A stretch of DNA of 9,155 bases from an uncultured Actinoplanes sp. (lineage in GTDB: Bacteria > Actinomycetota > Actinomycetes > Mycobacteriales > Micromonosporaceae), in assembly GCA_934667465.1 (NCBI GenBank), contig CAKUMG010000162.1:1-9155 (forward strand). Reading direction: 5' to 3'. Below are positions 5,960 to 9,155 of this stretch, one piece after another. A model generated the notes under the pieces. It ran no database searches. It was not told where the DNA came from and saw only the letters and a list, made by a program, of their open reading frames with translations. How positions within the stretch are numbered: position 1 is the first letter of the stretch; each line of letters starts with the position of its first letter. The position numbers and the translations under genes are program-made.

Positions 5960-6789
5960 AGTACCTGCGCATCGGCCCCGCCGGCCACGAGCGCCCCGTC
6001 GCCGCCCACGACGGCAAGTTCTACGATTTGTCCGAAACGACCCCGGACATCACCGGCGCCTTCCTGGCCGCCGGCGGCGTCGACGCCGGCGGCTTGAAGA
6101 ACGAGATCGACATCGCCGGCCAGCGCATCGGCGCCCCCATCGCCCGCCCCGGCGTCGTGCTCTGCGTGGGACAGAACTACGCAGCCCACGCCGCCGAGTC
6201 CGGCGCCGCCCCGCCCACCCAGCCGATCATCTTCTACAAGGCGCCCAACACCGTGGTCGGCCCGCACGACGACGTGCTGATCCCGCGCGGCTCCACCCGC
6301 ACCGACTGGGAGGTCGAGCTGGGCGTCGTCATCGGCCGCACCGCCCGCTACCTGGACTCGCCCGCCGACGCGGCCGCGTACATCGCCGGCTACGTGCTCT
6401 CCAACGACGTGTCCGAGCGGACGTTCCAGCTCGACGACTCCGGCGGCCAGTGGTCCAAGGGCAAGTCCTGCGAGACGTTCAACCCGCTCGGCCCGTGGCT
6501 GGTCACCCCCGACGAGCTCGGCGACCCCACCGTGATCGGCCTGCGCAGCTGGGTCAACGGCGAGCCCCGCCAGGACTCCACGAGCGCCGACATGATCTTC
6601 GACGTGGCGCACCTGATCTGGCACCTGTCGCAGTACACGGTGCTCGAGCCGGGCGACCTGATCAACACGGGCACGCCGCAGGGCGTCGCGCTGTCCGGGC
6701 GGTTCCCCTACCTGAGCCCCGGCGACGTGATGGAGATCGAGGCCGACGGGCTCGGCCGCCAGCGCAGCAGCCTGCGGGCGGCCGCGTGA
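5956..6789 (+). CDS. Fumarylacetoacetate hydrolase family protein, probable 2,4-diketo-3-deoxy-L-fuconate hydrolase
   Basis: Predicted to cleave a C-C bond in the 2,4-diketo-3-deoxy sugar acid, releasing pyruvate and L-lactate, the final step of the hydrolytic branch of L-fucose (or L-rhamnose) oxidation. The 277-residue protein has a short N-terminal domain (1-60), then the FAH core: [15 protein letters not shown] (67-81), [12 protein letters not shown] (92-103), the metal-ligand triad E119 and E121 in DWEVELGVV and D151 in [26 protein letters not shown] (167-184) and [11 protein letters not shown] (234-244). This pattern is closest to the diketo-deoxyrhamnonate/ureidoglycolate-lyase-like branch. 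GTG 5956 is supported by GGAG at 5 nt and by the 4-nt overlap with the lactonase. It overlaps the dehydratase by 4 nt. The hydrolase needs a 2,4-diketo substrate, which implies a 2-keto-3-deoxy-fuconate 4-dehydrogenase that is not in the window. An acylpyruvase or ureidoglycolate lyase role is possible but does not fit the context. Confidence 0.88.
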   Translation: MKYLRIGPAGHERPVAAHDGKFYDLSETTPDITGAFLAAGGVDAGGLKNEIDIAGQRIGAPIARPGVVLCVGQNYAAHAAESGAAPPTQPIIFYKAPNTVVGPHDDVLIPRGSTRTDWEVELGVVIGRTARYLDSPADAAAYIAGYVLSNDVSERTFQLDDSGGQWSKGKSCETFNPLGPWLVTPDELGDPTVIGLRSWVNGEPRQDSTSADMIFDVAHLIWHLSQYTVLEPGDLINTGTPQGVALSGRFPYLSPGDVMEIEADGLGRQRSSLRAAA

Positions 6790-8066
6790 AGATCACGGCC
6801 GTCGACACGTACGACATCAGGTTTCCCACCTCGCGCGAGCTCGACGGCTCGGACGCGATGAACCCCGACCCGGACTACTCCGCGGCCTACGTCGTGCTGC
6901 GCACCGGCGGGGAGCTGGAGGGTCACGGCCTCACGTTCACCATCGGCCGGGGCAACGAGGTGTGCCGGGCCGCGATCGACGCGCTCGCCCCGATGGTGGT
7001 CGGGCAGGACACCGCCGACCTGGGGGAGTTCGCGCGCCGGCTCACCCACGACTCGCAGATCCGCTGGCTCGGCCCCGAGAAGGGCGTCATGCACCTGGCC
7101 GCGGCCGCGCTGATCAACGCGGCGTGGGACCTCGAGGCCCGGGCCGCCGGCAAGCCCGTATGGCGGTTCCTCGCCGACATGACCCCGCGGCAGATCGTGG
7201 ACCTCGTCGACTGGCGCTACCTCAGCGACGCGCTCACCCCGGACGAGGCGCTGACGATGCTGGAGACCGCGCGCCCCGGCCGCGAGGAGCGGATCGCCTA
7301 TCTCGAAGCGCGCGGCTATCCGGCGTACACAACGTCGCCCGGCTGGCTCGGCTACAGCGACGAGAAGCTCGTCCGGCTGGCGGAGGAGGCCGTCGCGGAT
7401 GGCTACAGCCAGATCAAGCTCAAGGTCGGCGCCGATCTCGAGGATGACGTACGCCGCATGGCGCTGGCCCGGCGCACCGTCGGCGAGCGCATCCGGATCG
7501 CTGTCGACGCGAACCAGCGCTGGGACGTCGGCACCGCCCTGGAGTGGATGGCGGCGCTCGCGCCCTACGACCCGTGGTGGATCGAGGAGCCGACCAGCCC
7601 CGACGACATCCTCGGCCACGCCGCGATCCGCCGCGGCCTGGAGCCCGCCGGCATCAAGGTCGCCACCGGCGAGCACGTGCAGAACCGGATCGTCTTCAAG
7701 CAGCTGCTGCAGGCCGGCGCTGTCGACTTCGTGCAGATCGACTCGTGCCGGGTGGCCGGCGTCAACGAGAACATCGCGATCCTGCTGCTGGCCGCGAAGT
7801 TCGGCAAGCCGGTCTGCCCGCACGCCGGCGGGGTCGGGCTCTGCGAGCTGGTCCAGCACCTGTCGATGTTCGACTTCGTCGCCGTCACCGGGACCGTGCA
7901 GGACCGGGTCATCGAGTACGTCGACCACCTCCACGAGCACTTCGAGGACCCGGTCGTCATCTCCCGCGGGTCGTACCGGGCCCCGTCCGCGCCCGGCTTC
8001 TCCGCGAAGATGAAGCCCGCCACGCTGGCCGAGTTCTCCTATCCGGACGGCCCCGCGTGGGCCTGA
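6786..8066 (+). CDS. fucD: L-fuconate dehydratase (enolase superfamily)
   Basis: Predicted to dehydrate L-fuconate to 2-keto-3-deoxy-L-fuconate in the cytoplasm. The 426-residue protein is colinear with bacterial FucD and human ENOSF1. N-terminal capping-domain signatures are [11 protein letters not shown] (30-40) and [13 protein letters not shown] (46-58). In the barrel, K211 and K213 (KLKVG) supply the general base, the Mg2+ ligands are D241 (VDANQRWD), E267 ([13 protein letters not shown]) and E296 (ATGEHVQNR), and D319 with H346 (QIDSCR, CPHAGG) form the His-Asp pair. The stretch [15 protein letters not shown] and the segment [10 protein letters not shown] are diagnostic of fuconate dehydratases rather than rhamnonate or galactonate ones. 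GTG 6786 overlaps the preceding stop by 4 nt and gives the conserved [16 protein letters not shown] start. Its last 10 nt overlap the AOR-like gene. This is the most specific functional call in the window and anchors the pathway assignment. Confidence 0.93.
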   Translation: MKITAVDTYDIRFPTSRELDGSDAMNPDPDYSAAYVVLRTGGELEGHGLTFTIGRGNEVCRAAIDALAPMVVGQDTADLGEFARRLTHDSQIRWLGPEKGVMHLAAAALINAAWDLEARAAGKPVWRFLADMTPRQIVDLVDWRYLSDALTPDEALTMLETARPGREERIAYLEARGYPAYTTSPGWLGYSDEKLVRLAEEAVADGYSQIKLKVGADLEDDVRRMALARRTVGERIRIAVDANQRWDVGTALEWMAALAPYDPWWIEEPTSPDDILGHAAIRRGLEPAGIKVATGEHVQNRIVFKQLLQAGAVDFVQIDSCRVAGVNENIAILLLAAKFGKPVCPHAGGVGLCELVQHLSMFDFVAVTGTVQDRVIEYVDHLHEHFEDPVVISRGSYRAPSAPGFSAKMKPATLAEFSYPDGPAWA

Positions 8067-9155
8067 CCCCGGTCAGCCTCGACGGCGCACCGATAAAACC
8101 GGTCGAAGCGGACGACTACGACGGGCCGGTCGCCGCCCTGCGGCACCTGCTCGCCGCGGTCACCGGCCCGGTCGCGCCCGCCGACGCACCCCTGGCACTG
8201 GTCGCGGGCACGGTCGCCGGTGCTCCGGGCGCGCCCGGCACGGCCCGCTGCGCCGCCGTCGGGATCTCGCCGCTCTCCGGGGGCATCGCCGAGACGCGGG
8301 CGGAGGGCCCGTACGCCGCCGGGATGCGCGCCGCCGGCGTCACCGGTGTCGTGCTGCACGGCCGCGCCCCGGCGCCCGTGTGCGTGGTGATCTCCGGGGG
8401 CGAGGCGCGGATCGAACCGGCGGACGACCTGTGGGGGCTGCGCACCGGACCGGCCACGGATCGGCTGCTGCAACGGTACGGCGCGGAGGCCGCCGTCGCG
8501 GTCATCGGACCGGCGGGTGAGCGGCTGCACCCGTACGCGTCGATCGTGACCTGCCGTCATCACCCCCTGCCGCGGCTCGGCCTCGGCGCCGTCCTCGGCG
8601 GCAAGAACGTCAAGGCCGTCGTCTGCGTGGGCACGGAGCTGCCGCCGGTCGCGGATCCGGCGACCGTACGCCGCATCGCCCGCGACTACGCCGACGCGAT
8701 CCGCACGGACGGGCTCTCCACGTGGCAGCGCGGCCTGCCCGGCTTCGGCGTGTGGACCGGCGAACCCGGCTACGCACCGGTCGACCGGTTCACCGACACC
8801 ACCCGCCGCGGGGGAGTGGGCACCGTGCCGCCCGCGATCGCCGCCGGCGCCACGATCGCCGCCTGCCCGCACTGCCCGACCAACTGCATCAAGGTGTACG
8901 CGGGAGCGGGTGTCCACCAGGAGGCCCTGGCCATGCTCGGGCCGCACGACGGCAACCCCGACCCGTGGCCGCTGCTGGCGCACCACGAGCAGGAGGGCAC
9001 CGACCCCGTCCAGGCGAGTGGCACCCTGACCGTGCGCGGCGTCGCCGTCCCGCCGTTCGACCCCCGGGTGCAGCCGAACCTGGGGCTCGCCTACGCGGCC
9101 GCCCCGATCGGCCCGCGCTACGACATCGTGGAGCACGACCTCGACTTCGACCCGG
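8057..9155 (+). CDS. Aldehyde:ferredoxin oxidoreductase-like protein, compact variant (3' truncated by window)
   Basis: The first 366 residues of an AOR-family protein; in the family a tungsto- or molybdo-bispterin plus [4Fe-4S] enzyme oxidises aldehydes to acids. The N-terminal AOR domain is clear: [55 protein letters not shown], then [14 protein letters not shown]. The [4Fe-4S] motif is CPHCPTNC (C270, C273, C277; CX2CX3C), followed by [10 protein letters not shown] (E289) and VPPFDP...[11 protein letters not shown] (L344 on). Two departures are visible. The Gly-rich FGGRG-type segment near the usual N-terminus is absent. Only about 55 residues separate E289 from LAYA, where full-length enzymes have about 120, so the region holding the first DxxGL pterin motif is missing. 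The frame is continuous, so this is not a frameshift. GTG 8057 overlaps the dehydratase by 10 nt and is the only sensible start. Fold is confident; activity is not. Confidence 0.82.
   Translation, partial: MGLTPVSLDGAPIKPVEADDYDGPVAALRHLLAAVTGPVAPADAPLALVAGTVAGAPGAPGTARCAAVGISPLSGGIAETRAEGPYAAGMRAAGVTGVVLHGRAPAPVCVVISGGEARIEPADDLWGLRTGPATDRLLQRYGAEAAVAVIGPAGERLHPYASIVTCRHHPLPRLGLGAVLGGKNVKAVVCVGTELPPVADPATVRRIARDYADAIRTDGLSTWQRGLPGFGVWTGEPGYAPVDRFTDTTRRGGVGTVPPAIAAGATIAACPHCPTNCIKVYAGAGVHQEALAMLGPHDGNPDPWPLLAHHEQEGTDPVQASGTLTVRGVAVPPFDPRVQPNLGLAYAAAPIGPRYDIVEHDLDFDP

Noticed and set aside
8039..9136. 365-codon open frame on the minus strand opposite the AOR-like gene
   Set aside because: Its translation is Arg/Gly/Ala/Asp-rich without recognisable motifs, while the plus-strand frame carries continuous AOR-family conservation. 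It is a GC-rich shadow frame.
1..9155. CRISPR arrays, tRNA/rRNA genes, insertion sequences or prophage genes
   Set aside because: No regularly spaced repeats, tRNA-like cloverleaf, transposase or integrase motifs, or terminal inverted repeats were seen on reading both strands; nearly all sequence is explained by chromosomal-type coding genes.

Overview
The window is very GC-rich DNA with strong G/C bias at third codon positions and frequent GTG starts, typical of a high-GC actinomycete. Two of its gene families point the same way: a DUF574-type SAM methyltransferase and a mycothiol-dependent maleylpyruvate isomerase-like (MDMPI/DinB) protein. A Micromonosporaceae or Streptomyces-like host is likely, but the genus cannot be fixed from the sequence alone.

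Left part (1-2893, all + strand). The window opens inside a NarL/LuxR-type response regulator, of which only the end of the receiver and the C-terminal DNA-binding domain are present. It is followed by an exported or membrane-anchored glycerophosphodiester phosphodiesterase, then 7 nt later a DUF574 methyltransferase, and 22 nt later an MDMPI/DinB-like protein. These look like ordinary accessory genes with no obvious common pathway. Two GC hairpins lie in the 115-nt gap before the next gene, which is convergent.

Middle (3009-4200, - strand). A small VOC-fold (glyoxalase/dioxygenase superfamily) protein sits 45 nt downstream of a GntR/FCD regulator. An 8-bp inverted repeat separates them. Between the regulator and the divergent catabolic operon is a perfect 14-bp palindrome that carries a TAGGAT -10-like hexamer on each strand. 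It is the best candidate operator in the window.

Right part (4212-9155, + strand). A tightly packed operon: aldo/keto reductase (L-fucose/D-threo-aldose 1-dehydrogenase type), amidohydrolase-2 lactonase (L-fuconolactonase type), FAH-family 2,4-diketo-3-deoxy-sugar-acid hydrolase, L-fuconate dehydratase (enolase superfamily), and the first 366 codons of an aldehyde:ferredoxin oxidoreductase (AOR)-like protein. The first three junctions are all 4-nt GTGA stop/start overlaps and the last is a 10-nt overlap. The first four enzymes reconstruct the non-phosphorylating oxidative L-fucose pathway of the hydrolytic type: sugar to lactone to L-fuconate to 2-keto-3-deoxy-L-fuconate, then, after an oxidation whose enzyme is not seen here, hydrolysis to pyruvate and L-lactate. 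The FCD regulator would control it.

The most unusual element is the AOR-like gene. A tungsto/molybdopterin aldehyde oxidoreductase fold is unexpected in the sugar-acid operon of a presumably aerobic actinomycete. This copy keeps the CX2CX3C iron-sulfur motif but lacks roughly 70 residues of the central region where the family's first DxxGL pterin motif normally lies. The window ends before the rest of the protein and before any 2-keto-3-deoxy-fuconate dehydrogenase.
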